Source of the DNA: Chlorobaculum parvum NCIB 8327
GTDB taxonomy: Bacteria > Bacteroidota > Chlorobiia > Chlorobiales > Chlorobiaceae
DNA length: 64,000 nucleotides
Direction: 5' to 3'
Assembly: GCF_000020505.1 (NCBI RefSeq)
Contig: NC_011027.1
Span: 666,001-730,000 of the forward strand
Part shown: positions 49,672-58,982 of the stretch, piece after piece
How the letters are laid out: each line of letters begins with the position of its first letter
Position numbering within the stretch: the stretch's first letter is position 1
Translations under genes and position numbers: made by a program
Notes under the pieces: generated by a model
What the model saw: only the letters and a program-made list of their open reading frames with translations
What the model was told of the DNA's origin: nothing
The model's database searches: none

Positions 49672-50409
49672 TCACCCGCAAATCCCACATCCAGCATCTC
49701 GCCGTACCGTCACTTTCCGAAAGTTCATCGCCAGAGCGTCAAACGTCAGCAGCGCATCCGTTAGCAAATCACCGATGCCGAGCAAGCATTTGATTGCTTC
49801 GATGGCCTGAATCGAGCCGATGACGCCGGGGAGTGCTCCGAGGGGGCCTCGTGGGGCTTCATCGGTAGTCATTTCATTCTCGTCGAACAGGCAGTGGAAG
49901 CAGGCGGTTTTTCCGGGGATGATGGTCATGGTTTGGCCGTGGAAGTCGGAGATTCCTGCGTGTGACCAGGGTTTCATCGCTGCGTGGCAGGCGCGACAGA
50001 TGCGGTGTTTTGAGCTGAACGAGTCGGTGGCGTCGATGATGAAGTCGTAGCCTTTGAGGATTTCCGGAGCGTTGTCTTCGCTCAACCGGAAAGGGTGGCA
50101 CTCGACGGTGATGGCGGGATCGAGCGCGGCGATTCTCTCGCGTGCCGAGTCGGTTTTGCGTTGGCCGACCGAGTTTGTGGTGTGCAGAATCTGGCGCTGG
50201 AGGTTGGACAGATCGACCGTGTCGCCGTCCATAATTCCAATCGTGCCGATGCCTGCCGCCGCGAGGTAGAAGGCGGCGGGGGAGCCGAGGCCGCCCGCGC
50301 CGATGACGAGCACCTTCGAGCCGAGCAGCTTTTCCTGCCCTGCCTCGCCGATTTCCGGCAGGGCGAGGTGCCGGGCGTAGCGCTGACGCTGCTCGTCGCT
50401 GAGGCTCAC
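49672..50409 (-). CDS. thiF: ThiF/MoeB-type adenylyltransferase
   Basis: A 245-aa E1-like enzyme that adenylates the C-terminal glycine of ThiS. The ATP site is VLVIGAGGLGSPAAFYLAAAG and DGDTVDLSNLQRQI. Structural zinc is held by Cys170, Cys173, Cys241 and Cys244. The loop where E. coli ThiF has its sulfur-linking cysteine (NCRTAG region) reads TTDEAPRG, so that cysteine is absent, as in MoeB. It is last in thiS-G-H-F and overlaps thiH by 4 bases. It might serve MoaD as well. Confidence 0.9.
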   Translation of the reverse strand: MSLSDEQRQRYARHLALPEIGEAGQEKLLGSKVLVIGAGGLGSPAAFYLAAAGIGTIGIMDGDTVDLSNLQRQILHTTNSVGQRKTDSARERIAALDPAITVECHPFRLSEDNAPEILKGYDFIIDATDSFSSKHRICRACHAAMKPWSHAGISDFHGQTMTIIPGKTACFHCLFDENEMTTDEAPRGPLGALPGVIGSIQAIEAIKCLLGIGDLLTDALLTFDALAMNFRKVTVRRDAGCGICG

Positions 50410-51473
50410 GCCCTCTCCTTTTCGGGCAGCGGGTTGTTGTAAGCCGCGTCCCAGTTTTTGAACACCGGTTCAAGATTTTTGGCGCGAAGCGCGGCGCAGA
50501 ACTCCTCGGCGCTGCGGTCGTCGCTCACCTCGAACTGGCTTGCTCCGGCTGTCTCCGCCTCGACGTAGCCACCAACGGTGGTGCGGCTGGCGATGCTCAT
50601 GCGGGTGATGCCGAGGCCAGCCATGCCGTCCCGAAAATTCGAACTTTCGCGCGTCGAGAGCACCAGATCGATGTCCGGCATCGCCGTGCGGAAGGCCATA
50701 ATCATCCTCGCCAGAAAGCGGTCATTCACCACGTATGCCGGCTGGAAGCTGCCCTCCTGCGGGCGGATGCGCGGGAACGAGACCGAGACGCCTGCTTTCC
50801 AGTAGGTGCGGCAGAGGTGCCGAGCATGACGCGCGACGGCGAGCGCTTCGCCGATCGGCTCGGAGAGGCCGAGCAGCGCACCGATGCCGACGCTCCGGAT
50901 GCCGCCGGTGATGGCGCGTTCCGGGGTTTCGAGCCGTTCGAGGAAGTCCTGCTTTGGCCCCCAGCGGTGCAGCTTTGCGTAGTTCTCCGGATCGTAGGTC
51001 TCCTGATAGATCGTCAGGCCGGTGCAGCCGCACTCGGCGAGAGCCCGGTACTCGGCAACGCTCATCGGGAACGCTTCGATGGCTACACGCGGCATGATGC
51101 GGGCTGTAAGTTCGACCGAGCGGCGCAGGTAGTCGAAGCCCGCCGCGTTGGTGCGCTCGCCGGTGAGCAGCAGCACGTCGCCGATGCCGATCTTTTTCAT
51201 CGCCCGCAGCTCGCGTTCGATCTCGTCGAATTCGAGCTTGCGGCGCGGCGAGGTTCTGTCCGACGCGAAGCCGCAATAGACGCAGCCGCTCGAACAAAAG
51301 TTGGAGAGGTAGAGCGGCGCGTAGAGCGAAATGATGCGCCCGAACCGGCGCAGCGTCACCGCCTGCGCTTCGGCGGCGAGCCGTTCGAGCGACTCGTCAT
51401 CCGTTTGTCGCAACAACGGTTCGATGTCTTCCGAGAGACGGCTATCGGTCAGCCATGCGGGCAACGCGTTCAT
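50406..51473 (-). CDS. thiH: 2-iminoacetate synthase
   Basis: Radical-SAM tyrosine lyase that makes dehydroglycine (2-iminoacetate) for the thiazole ring. The cluster motif is C60SSGC64VYC67. Further family segments are [17 protein letters not shown] and [18 protein letters not shown]. The 355-aa length is normal. It overlaps thiG and thiF by 4 bases each. Use of ThiH rather than glycine oxidase ThiO suits anaerobic life. Confidence 0.95.
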
Positions 51474-52249
51474 GAGCCCGCCCCGAGAAAAGAGGTGAGT
51501 GGACTGGTTGCCACCGCCGAACCGGAGCGCTGCATCAGTCCTGCGTTACGGGCATCATACCCCGCTTCGACCGCGCGGGCGAACGCTCCGGCCATCGCGG
51601 CGGGATCGCGGGCGACGGCAATCGCGCTGTTGACCAGCACCGCCTCGCACCCCATCTCCATCGCCGCACACGCTTCGGACGGGGAGCGCAGGCCCGCATC
51701 GACGATCACCGGAATAGAACTTTCGCGGATGATGAGCTGCACCATCGCCGAGGTCGAGAGCCCCTGCCCGCTGCCGATGGCCGAGCCGAGCGGCATCACC
51801 GAGCTGCATCCCACCTCTTCGAGCCGCTTGGCCAGCACCGGATCGGCGGGGATGTAAGGCATGACGATAAACTCCTCGGCTGCAAGGATTTTGCATGCCT
51901 CGTAAGTTTCGATCGGATCGGGCATCAGGTGGTGCGGATTCGGGTGAATCTCCACCTTGATGAACGGGCTGCCGGAGAGTTCGCGTGAAATGTGCGCCGC
52001 CTTGACGGCTTCTTTCGCCGTCGCTGCACCGGAGGTGTTGGGCATCAGCGTGAGGCCCTCGATTTCCGAGAGCGGGCCGAACAGATCGTCCTCTGCCTGC
52101 TCGCGGTTGAAGCGCCGCAGGGCGACCGTGACGAGCTGCGAGCCCGACGCGCGGACGGCCTCGATCATCGCCGAAACGCTGCTGAACTTGCCGGTGCCGA
52201 GAATCAGGCGGGATGAGAAGGTGTATGAGCCTAAACGAAGTGCATTCAT
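51470..52249 (-). CDS. thiG: thiazole synthase
   Basis: TIM-barrel enzyme of 259 aa that forms the thiazole phosphate from deoxyxylulose-5-phosphate, ThiS-thiocarboxylate and iminoacetate. The Schiff-base lysine fits Lys98 (PFIKVEIHP). Other signatures are [24 protein letters not shown] and [14 protein letters not shown]. It is 43 bases after thiS. Confidence 0.95.
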
Positions 52250-52292
52250 GAAATCAGACTGAAAACAAATGGGATGGATTTGAGGACGGCCA

Positions 52293-52496
52293 TCAGCCGC
52301 CGCCAGCGAAAACGAGGATTTCTACCTGGTCGTTATCCTGCAACATGACCGATGCGCGTTCATCCGCGCGGACGATGTTCTCGTTGACCACGACAGCCAC
52401 CTTTTGCAATGCTGCGCACTCCAGCTTCAGCAGGTCGGCAACCGACGAGCCGGAGGGGAATTCGCGCTTTTCGCCGTTCAACGTGATGCGGATCAT
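52293..52496 (-). CDS. thiS: thiamine biosynthesis sulfur carrier ThiS
   Basis: A 67-residue ubiquitin-like sulfur carrier with the terminal ILVFAGGG, whose last glycine is adenylated and thiocarboxylated. The start [16 protein letters not shown] is typical. It opens the thi operon; no TPP riboswitch is recognisable in the 240 bases upstream, which contain dispersed hairpins. Confidence 0.93.
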
Positions 52497-52650
52497 GGAG
52501 ATAACGGGGGTCAGAAAATCCTGAAAAACTTAAAGATAATCAAAGAAACAAGAGCACAAAGATACACGTTCCCCGCCGGTCTCAAAATGGCGGATAGGGT
52601 TGATGGTGGGTGTTTTTCTCTTCCGGAATCGGGGAGGGGGCTCCTCACTA

Positions 52651-52672
52651 ACCCCGGCTTGAAAGCCGGGGT
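52651..52672. repeat. hairpin repeat ACCCCGGCTT/AAGCCGGGGT
   Basis: A perfect 10-bp stem with a 2-base centre, between cysK and thiS. It may terminate cysK on the minus strand. Such CCCCGGCTTTCAAGCCGGGG units are common dispersed elements in bacterial genomes. Confidence 0.65.
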
Positions 52673-52700
52673 AATGTGAATATAAGAGCTTCAAATGTCC

Positions 52701-52718
52701 GTCGGGTTAAAACCCGAC
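52701..52718. repeat. hairpin repeat GTCGGGTT/AACCCGAC
   Basis: A perfect 8-bp stem with a 2-base centre, 21 bases before the cysK stop side. Together with the preceding hairpin it fills the cysK-thiS gap. Confidence 0.6.
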
Positions 52719-52739
52719 TGAATTACAAGAGCGGTTTTT

Positions 52740-53672
52740 TCAAGCCTCGATGCCCTCGAAAAGCACCGTGCTGAGGTAGCGTTCGCCGGTGCTTGGAATG
52801 ATGGCGACGATGGTCTTGCCTCGTGATTCCGGTCGTCGGCCTACCTCGATGGCTGCGTGAACCGCCGCGCCGGAGGAGATGCCGCAGAGGATACCCTCGC
52901 TTGCGGCCAGTGACCGCGCGGTCGAGATTGCGTCGTCGTCCGTCACCGTTACCACCTCGTCGATCAGTGACTGGTCGAGCACTTCGGGCACGAAGCCTGC
53001 TCCGATGCCCTGGATTTTGTGCGGGCCTGCCGCACCGCCGGAGAGCACTGGCGAGCCAGTCGGTTCGACGGCGATTGAGCGGAATCCAGGCTTGAGCGGT
53101 TTGATGAAGCGCGAGGTTCCGGTGATGGTTCCGCCAGTGCCGACGCCCGCCACGAGCATGTCAATCCGGCCTTCGGTGGCGTTCCAGAGCTCAGGGCCGG
53201 TGGTTGCCTGGTGGATTCTCGGGTTTGCGGGGTTGCGGAACTGACCGGGGTTGAAGCTGTTCTTTTCGGTTTCGACGATCCGCGCTGCCTCTTCAATCGC
53301 CCCCTTCATTCCCTGTGCGCCAGGGGTGAGCACCAGCTCCGCGCCGAGGTAGCGCAGCAGTTTGCGCCGTTCGACGCTCATGGTTTCGGGCATGGTGAGC
53401 AGCAGCTTGTAGCCGCGTTGGGCGCACACGAACGCCAGCGCGATGCCGGTGTTGCCGCTGGTCGGCTCGACGATGAGCGTCCGGGCGTCGATTTTGCCTT
53501 CCGCTTCGGCGGCCTCGATCATCGCCCTACCGATCCTGTCCTTGACGCTGCCGAGCGGATTGAAGAATTCGAGCTTGAGCAGCACGTCGGCTTCGAGCCC
53601 TTCGGCAAGCCGATTGAGCCGCACCAGGGGTGTGCCTCCGATTGTGCTGGTGATATTCGGGATGATAGCCAT
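52740..53672 (-). CDS. cysK: cysteine synthase (O-acetylserine sulfhydrylase)
   Basis: PLP enzyme of 310 aa. Lys44 in NPLGSVKDR binds [12 protein letters not shown] (71-79) is the substrate loop and [12 protein letters not shown] holds the phosphate. It makes cysteine from O-acetylserine and sulfide. It is 12 bases after the gamma-family PLP gene, so both belong to one sulfur-amino-acid operon. CysM-type use of other sulfur donors is possible. Confidence 0.95.
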   Translation of the reverse strand: MAIIPNITSTIGGTPLVRLNRLAEGLEADVLLKLEFFNPLGSVKDRIGRAMIEAAEAEGKIDARTLIVEPTSGNTGIALAFVCAQRGYKLLLTMPETMSVERRKLLRYLGAELVLTPGAQGMKGAIEEAARIVETEKNSFNPGQFRNPANPRIHQATTGPELWNATEGRIDMLVAGVGTGGTITGTSRFIKPLKPGFRSIAVEPTGSPVLSGGAAGPHKIQGIGAGFVPEVLDQSLIDEVVTVTDDDAISTARSLAASEGILCGISSGAAVHAAIEVGRRPESRGKTIVAIIPSTGERYLSTVLFEGIEA

Positions 53673-53684
53673 AGTCGTGAAAAA

Positions 53685-54827
53685 TCAGATGGTTGCGAGA
53701 GCTTGCAGAAGATCCTGTTCAAGATCTTCCGCATTTTCGAGGCCGACCGACAGCCGCACGAGGTCGTCGGTACAGGCGCGGCGGTCACGCTCCTCCTGCG
53801 AGAGTGGCCCGAAGGTCATGCGTGCAGGGGAGGCGACGAGCGACTCCACGCCACCGAGGCTGTCGGCGATGACGAAGAGCTTCAGCGAGTTGAGCAGCTT
53901 GCTTGTTGCCGGAAGTCCACCTTTCAGCGCGATGGTTACCATACCACCGAAGCCGCTCATCTGGCTTTTCGCCAGCTCGTGCTGTGGGTGGGACGGCAGG
54001 CCGGGGTAGATGACGCGGCTCACCGCCGGATGCGCTTCGAGCGCCCGCGCCAGATGCAGGGCGCTTTTCTGGTGCTCCTCCATCCGGATTTTGAGCGTCT
54101 TCAGGCCGCGCAGTACCAGCCAGCAATCCCACGGTCCGGGCACCGCACCTGCCGCGCCTTGGTAGTTGCGAATCGTCTCGTGCAGCTCGTCGTCCGAGGT
54201 GACTACTGCGCCACCGATGACGTCGCTATGGCCGCCGAGATATTTGGTGGTGCTGTGCACCACGATGTGCGCGCCGAGGTCGAGCGGGCGCTGGAAATAC
54301 GGACTTGCGAAGGTGTTGTCCACGGCGAGGATGATGCCGCGCTCGCGTGCCAGATTGGACAGCGCCCGAATGTTGGTGAGTTGCAGCAGCGGATTGGAGG
54401 GCGACTCGATCCAGATCAGCCGTGTCTCCGGGCGGATGCACTCGGCAAAGCTTTCGACCGCTTCGTTCGCCGCGTAGGTGGTTTCAACGCCCCACGGCCG
54501 CAAAAGCTGCTCGAAAATGCGGTAGCTGCCGCCGTAGACATCCATGCCCGACACGACGTGGTCACCCGGTTTGAGCACCTGCACGGCGGCCATCATCGCC
54601 GCCACGCCCGAGGCGAACGCCACACCGTGTTTGCCGTTTTCAAGCAGCGCGAGAGTGGATTCGAGTGCCGTGCGCGTCGGGTTGCCGATTCGTGAATAGA
54701 AATAGTCGTTGCGCTCTTCAAGCGACGGACGTCCGAAGGTCGAGGTCTGGAAAATCGGTACGCTCACCGAGCCTGTTTTCGGATCGGGACTTTGCCCGTC
54801 ATGAATAGCGATGGTTTCGAAGTGCAT
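53685..54827 (-). CDS. cystathionine gamma-synthase/gamma-lyase family PLP enzyme
   Basis: A 380-aa Cys/Met-metabolism enzyme. Signatures are YFYSRIGNPT (about 42-51), VAFASGVAAM, VDNTFASPYFQRPLDLG and the PLP lysine Lys195 in HSTTKYLGGHSDV. Members are cystathionine gamma-synthase (metB), gamma-lyase (mccB) and beta-lyase; sequence alone does not decide. The operon with cysK suggests transsulfuration. It is a different gene from metY at the left end. Confidence 0.9.
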   Translation of the reverse strand: MHFETIAIHDGQSPDPKTGSVSVPIFQTSTFGRPSLEERNDYFYSRIGNPTRTALESTLALLENGKHGVAFASGVAAMMAAVQVLKPGDHVVSGMDVYGGSYRIFEQLLRPWGVETTYAANEAVESFAECIRPETRLIWIESPSNPLLQLTNIRALSNLARERGIILAVDNTFASPYFQRPLDLGAHIVVHSTTKYLGGHSDVIGGAVVTSDDELHETIRNYQGAAGAVPGPWDCWLVLRGLKTLKIRMEEHQKSALHLARALEAHPAVSRVIYPGLPSHPQHELAKSQMSGFGGMVTIALKGGLPATSKLLNSLKLFVIADSLGGVESLVASPARMTFGPLSQEERDRRACTDDLVRLSVGLENAEDLEQDLLQALATI

Positions 54828-55256
54828 AGCGAGTGTTACGGACAGTTACGCATCAAATTGTAGATCACATACCAAAAGACAAGGTAACGAGAATCACCGT
54901 TTCTGTCACGTGTTTTCCACTTGTGCTTGGCCTGTAATTTTTGGCGCTGGCGAGCGGAGGTTTCGCTGAAAAAAATGCAGGCTCCAGGCCGGGTTGTCGG
55001 CAGCCTGAAGCCTGGAACCTCTTGCCGATTGGCTTGAGGTTGTATGGAGCCGTGAGTCAGGGGATGACCGGCTCCGGTGGTGTGGAACTCGTAAAAGGTT
55101 ACTCCGGCAAGGAACGGTATCTTTCTGGCTATCACGTCATATCATTCCTGAACTTTGGCAAGATTCCTGCCGCACTGCGCTCCATTCAGGAGCAGAAACC
55201 TCGCGGGTGTGCTTTCTTTCTTGCTCGGCTTGCCGGAAGTAACGGACAAACAAGGT
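54828..55256. other. 429-base intergenic region
   Basis: Between the gamma-family PLP gene and the DUF4395 gene. It has a hairpin with CTCCAGGC/GCCTGGA arms near 54980-55015. Frames of 99-110 codons cross it on both strands, but they lack family features and a convincing ribosome site, so I do not call a gene. Confidence 0.4.
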
Positions 55257-55724
55257 TTAGCTGGCAGTGTTGAACTGAGGAGCGGTTTTGCTGCCGAACA
55301 GTTTGTGCTTCTTCATGTTGTACTGGAAGAAGAGGAAGCAGCCGACGCAGAATCCGCAGATGGCAATGAATGCAGCCAGCGCGACGATTCCGGACAGGAT
55401 GTATCCGGTCAGGTCAGCATGGAAAAAGAAGGCGATCTGAGCCATACCGAGCAGGATCACGGCAATCGAATTGTTGAAGCGGGTCAGTTTCGGACTTTCG
55501 GTGTGGGCGGTTGCATTCCACTTTTTGAACAGGTGTGAACCGACGTAAAAGATCAGACTGGCCTTTTTGCCCCAGATCACGGCAGGAAGCATGAGAAAAA
55601 ACAGGCCAGTAGTGATAAGCGGCTGCTGAAGGACGATAGCGAGAATGATGCCTACAAGGAGCAGATACCTGGTGAGGTTGATGATAGGCATCGGGATTCC
55701 GTTAGGGGTGCTGCTGGCTGTCAT
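55257..55724 (-). CDS. DUF4395 membrane protein
   Basis: A 155-aa protein with about four membrane spans (residues 18-33, 36-49, 84-103, 107-133). The family motif region KKASLIFYVGSHLFKKW lies between spans, and a paired cysteine ICGFCVGC sits in the last span. DUF4395 proteins have unknown function; some genomes pair them with thioredoxin-like genes, not seen here. Three palindromes lie upstream and may control it. Confidence 0.8.
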   Translation of the reverse strand: MTASSTPNGIPMPIINLTRYLLLVGIILAIVLQQPLITTGLFFLMLPAVIWGKKASLIFYVGSHLFKKWNATAHTESPKLTRFNNSIAVILLGMAQIAFFFHADLTGYILSGIVALAAFIAICGFCVGCFLFFQYNMKKHKLFGSKTAPQFNTAS

Positions 55725-55780
55725 GGTCGTAGAGCGTTTGAGTTTGATGGATGCGTTCTGTCGATACTCTTGCTGCGCGC

Positions 55781-55932
55781 TTAACGATTGTTAAGTAAAC
55801 AATTGTTAATATTTACTATTTTTCGACGATATCAAAAAACTTTTTTTCGTCTGTCTGATTTTCTGATTGTCGAATCTAATGTCAGCAAAGGGGATCGGGG
55901 TACTGATTTGAGATAAATTTAACAATCGTTAA
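55781..55932. promoter_or_regulatory. three TTAAC/GTTAA palindromes upstream of the DUF4395 gene
   Basis: TTAACGATTGTTAA at 55781-55794, a variant TAAACAATTGTTAA at 55796-55809, and TTAACAATCGTTAA at 55919-55932, which is the exact inverse of the first. They lie between the DUF4395 gene and the YgjP-like gene in an AT-rich stretch, a pattern of a dyad-binding repressor or activator. Confidence 0.65.
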
Positions 55933-56103
55933 TTTTATTCCAAATTTTTTATGCTGACTTTTTGAAAAAAATTGCTGACGATTGTTTCACTGGGCTTGGT
56001 TCTTTTCCAGAAACGCTCAAGTTGTCGTTGGGCTTTTTTTCTGTCTTGGGACTGCCTATACTTGAAAAGTGTTGCTTTTATCGAGCTTTACGCAATCGTC
56101 TCA

Positions 56104-56853
56104 ATGCTGCGATCATCATCCGAATCCCATTGTTTTTCAATCCCTTACACGATCAGAGTTAGTCGTCGGGCGAAGGCTGCGCGCCTGAGGCTGTCGCCGT
56201 ATGAGGGGCTTATTGTTGTCGTTCCTACCGGTTTTGACAGGAAGCAGGTGCCGGCACTGATCGAAAGCAATAAAAAATGGATCGAGAAGGTGCAGCGAAC
56301 CTTCGATGCACATCGTTTGGACGATACCGCTATGACCGGCCGCGTGCTGCCAGAGAGAATTGCGCTTGCCGGTATCGGTCAGTCGTGGAATATTGCCTAT
56401 CGCCATGAGCCGCTTCAGAAACCGGGCATTCAGGTTTACGAAAAAGCTGGATTCGAAGTGGAGCTGGTTGGTGCGGTGGAAAATTCCCAACTGTGTCGTG
56501 AGGCTATCGAGGCCTGGCTCAAGCGCCAGGCAAAGCAGCATCTGGGGGCGCAGCTCATGAGCCTTGTTTCGGAGCACGGTTTTAGCGTTTCAGGCGTTTC
56601 GTTCCGGAAGCAGCGGAGCCGGTGGGGGAGCTGCTCGTCGAAAGGCCGGATCAGTCTCAATCTGAAGTTGCTTTTCCTGCCGCCTGAGCTGGTGCGTTAC
56701 ATCATGCTGCATGAGCTGTGCCATACGCTGCACATGAACCATTCGAAGCAGTTCTGGAGTACGGTGGCGCGGTTTGATCCGAACTGCGCGGAGCATGATC
56801 GCCGGATGAAGCACGCCTGGCGTTATGTGCCCGCGTGGTTCGCGATGAAGTAG
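56104..56853 (+). CDS. YgjP-like zinc-dependent hydrolase (DUF45/SprT-like)
   Basis: A 249-aa protein. The zinc signature is HELCHTLHMNH with His203, Glu204, His207 and His213. The upstream RKQRSRWGSCSSKGRISLN is characteristic of the YgjP/DUF45 family. I start at MLRSSSESHCFSIPYTIRVSRRA; the 44 residues before it are hydrophobic and unlike the family, and no start has a clear ribosome site. Metallopeptidase-like fold; the E. coli homologue has been linked to nucleotide phosphohydrolysis, so substrate is uncertain. Confidence 0.82.
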   Translation: MLRSSSESHCFSIPYTIRVSRRAKAARLRLSPYEGLIVVVPTGFDRKQVPALIESNKKWIEKVQRTFDAHRLDDTAMTGRVLPERIALAGIGQSWNIAYRHEPLQKPGIQVYEKAGFEVELVGAVENSQLCREAIEAWLKRQAKQHLGAQLMSLVSEHGFSVSGVSFRKQRSRWGSCSSKGRISLNLKLLFLPPELVRYIMLHELCHTLHMNHSKQFWSTVARFDPNCAEHDRRMKHAWRYVPAWFAMK

Positions 56854-56865
56854 CGTTGAGGTGTT

Positions 56866-57171
56866 TCAGGGTTTGCGATCTTCGAATCGCTGGTTCGGCA
56901 TCGATTTGATGCCCGACATGACGAGCGAAGCAACAAATAGCAGCAGCCCAATGAGTAGCGAAAAGAGTGCCGTGGTGAGCCCTGGAGTGAGGCCGAACAT
57001 GATTATGGTGATACCGCAGAGCGTTGTCCAGAGCAGGGCGATGGTGACGGCTTTGGCTTTGCTGATCGATCGCAGAAACGCGGGCGTGGCAGCTGTGGCT
57101 GCGCTTGATGCCGTCAGGAGCCAGTAGATCGGTTCATGCAGGAGGTGCCAGGTCTCGGAGCCCATTGCCAT
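56866..57171 (-). CDS. small membrane hypothetical protein
   Basis: A 101-aa protein with two to three hydrophobic segments (residues 15-30, 42-62 and 65-86) and a polar C-terminus (NQRFEDRKP). No family recognised. It converges with the YgjP-like gene 12 bases away and is divergent from the second alanine dehydrogenase. Confidence 0.6.
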   Translation of the reverse strand: MAMGSETWHLLHEPIYWLLTASSAATAATPAFLRSISKAKAVTIALLWTTLCGITIIMFGLTPGLTTALFSLLIGLLLFVASLVMSGIKSMPNQRFEDRKP

Positions 57172-57252
57172 ACGTTTTTTCTGTGATATTCCGGAAATGG
57201 AAGCCGGAGTACTACATTGTTACGAAGAGGAAAACTCTGATCATTTTCAGCC

Positions 57253-58356
57253 ATGAATATAGGAATTCCACGAGAGATCAAGACCCTTGAGTCGAGGGTC
57301 GCCTGCACGCCTGCGGGTGTTCGTTCGCTTGTCGGCGCTGGCCACCGGGTGCTGGTCGAGTGCGGTGCTGGCGAGGCGAGCGGCTTCAGCGACGACAAGT
57401 ACCGGCTTGCCGGTGCGGTGCTTGTCCAGCAGCCGGAAGAGGCCTGGAGCGCCGATCTGATCGTCAAGGTCAAGGAACCGCTGGAGGAAGAGTTCCGGTT
57501 TTTCAGGAAAGAGCAGATTCTGTTCACTTTCCTGCATCTGGCTGGCGTTCCCGGATTGGCCAAAGCGCTTGCTGCTGCGGGCGTGACGGCGATCGGCTAC
57601 GAAACTGTCGAGGTCGGCGGACGGTTGCCGCTGCTGGCTCCGATGAGCGAGATTGCCGGCAAGATGAGCGTGCTGATGGGCGGCTACTATCTCTCGAAGC
57701 ATCACGGTGGCATGGGGAAGCTGCTCGGCGGCGTGCCCGGCGTGCTCCCCGGCAGGGTGCTGGTGCTTGGCGGGGGAACTGCCGGGCTGAACGCCGCCCG
57801 CGCAGCAGCTGGTCTCGGGGCTGAAGTGACCGTCATGGAGGCCGATCAGGAGCGGATGCGCACGCTTGAATCGGTGTTGCCCTCCCAGGTGCATACGATC
57901 TACTCGAACGAGCAGCATCTCGAAGAACTGCTGCCTGAAACCGACCTGCTCATTGGCGCGGTGCTGCTTGCCGGAGCCAGTGCTCCGAAGCTCGTTACCC
58001 GGCAGATGGTTCAGGCGATGAAGCCTGGCGCTGTGCTGGTCGATATTGCCATTGATCAGGGAGGATGCATCGAGACATCGCGCCCGACCACCCATCACGA
58101 TCCGGTGTTTGTGGAAGAGGGCGCAGTGCACTACTGCGTCACCAACATGCCAGCGGCCTATCCCGCAACCTCGACCGAAGCGCTGACCGGCGTGACGCTG
58201 CCTTACGTCAGGAGGCTCGCCGACCTGGGACTTGAAAGCGCGATGGTGGTGATGCCTGGGCTTGCCGGTGGGCTGAATGTGTGGGATGGCAAAATTGTGC
58301 AGCCTGCCGTGGCCGCATCGCTTGGCGTCGAGTGTGGAAAGAATCCTTTTGTGTGA
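57253..58356 (+). CDS. ald: alanine dehydrogenase, canonical copy
   Basis: A 367-aa NAD-dependent alanine dehydrogenase. The canonical [20 protein letters not shown] start, active-site lysine ([10 protein letters not shown]) and histidine ([11 protein letters not shown]), the NAD fold [17 protein letters not shown] and [16 protein letters not shown] are all present. It interconverts pyruvate/ammonia and alanine. It is much closer to typical Ald than the copy near 30 kb. Confidence 0.94.
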   Translation: MNIGIPREIKTLESRVACTPAGVRSLVGAGHRVLVECGAGEASGFSDDKYRLAGAVLVQQPEEAWSADLIVKVKEPLEEEFRFFRKEQILFTFLHLAGVPGLAKALAAAGVTAIGYETVEVGGRLPLLAPMSEIAGKMSVLMGGYYLSKHHGGMGKLLGGVPGVLPGRVLVLGGGTAGLNAARAAAGLGAEVTVMEADQERMRTLESVLPSQVHTIYSNEQHLEELLPETDLLIGAVLLAGASAPKLVTRQMVQAMKPGAVLVDIAIDQGGCIETSRPTTHHDPVFVEEGAVHYCVTNMPAAYPATSTEALTGVTLPYVRRLADLGLESAMVVMPGLAGGLNVWDGKIVQPAVAASLGVECGKNPFV

Positions 58357-58368
58357 AATAGCGATAAG

Positions 58369-58399
58369 TGTAGGGGCATCCCGACTTGTCGGGATGCCC
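58369..58399. repeat. dispersed hairpin repeat with TGTAGGGGCA arm, copy 3 (inverted)
   Basis: GGGCATCCCGAC (58374-58385) is perfectly complementary to GTCGGGATGCCC (58388-58399). Preceded by TGTA, it is the reverse orientation of the TGCCCCTACA arm seen in copies 1 and 2. It lies 13 bases after ald and may act as its terminator. Confidence 0.7.
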
Positions 58400-58443
58400 A
58401 CAAGTAACGTCGCTAAATTTTGTAGATCAGTTTCGTTGTTTTC

Positions 58444-58887
58444 TCAAGGCACCAGCAGGTTGAAGCCTGTGGCCTTGTCCGGTACTCTCCTCGCTTCGGT
58501 GCCGAGCAGTTCGACCAGAATGACTTCCATCACATGCCAGGTTTTGACGCCGTTGCGAACGCAGCCCGTGACGGTGTTTTCCTCCCGTCCGCAAGCCATG
58601 TGGAGGTGCAGTACCGGATTGTCGGCTTCGTCAGGAAAGATGGTGCCGGTGCCCACAATTTCATGCGTGTCGTACAGGTCGAGCGTCATCGGATTGACCG
58701 GAAATGCTCGGCTCTCTTCCGGGCCAACGACCAATTGGCTCCCTTTGTCCGCTCCCCCCACAACGTTCACCCAGGCGCGAAGGATGGCTTTCGCCTTTGC
58801 AAATCGCTCGATCTCTTCGTGAAGGATATCGCCATCTTCAAGCCTGATGACGAACACCCGTCCTTGTGTCGCTTCCGAGTATTTCAT
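58444..58887 (-). CDS. PPC/DUF296 domain protein
   Basis: A 147-aa stand-alone PPC domain (DUF296), the trimeric fold also found in plant AT-hook regulators. Seen are FVIRLEDGDILHEEIERFAK, AWVNVVGGADKGSQLV, a HLHMACGREENTVTGC metal-ligand/core stretch and the terminal VMEVILVEL. Bacterial members are of unknown role; DNA binding is not shown for the single-domain form. Confidence 0.87.
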   Translation of the reverse strand: MKYSEATQGRVFVIRLEDGDILHEEIERFAKAKAILRAWVNVVGGADKGSQLVVGPEESRAFPVNPMTLDLYDTHEIVGTGTIFPDEADNPVLHLHMACGREENTVTGCVRNGVKTWHVMEVILVELLGTEARRVPDKATGFNLLVP

Positions 58888-58982
58888 GGTCTATAAGTTG
58901 AAGAAATTTAATTCCTTGGGCTTTTTTCCCGTTGTCGTCAGTCTGCTGAAAAATAGCGATTTGGATGCTTCCGTCAATAGTT

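Noticed and set aside
52497-52739. TPP riboswitch upstream of thiS
   Set aside because: Neither CUGAGA nor the GGAUAAUGCCAG core is present; the gap holds dispersed hairpins.
54836-55135. 99-codon minus-strand frame
   Set aside because: No family, no ribosome site, and it crosses a hairpin.
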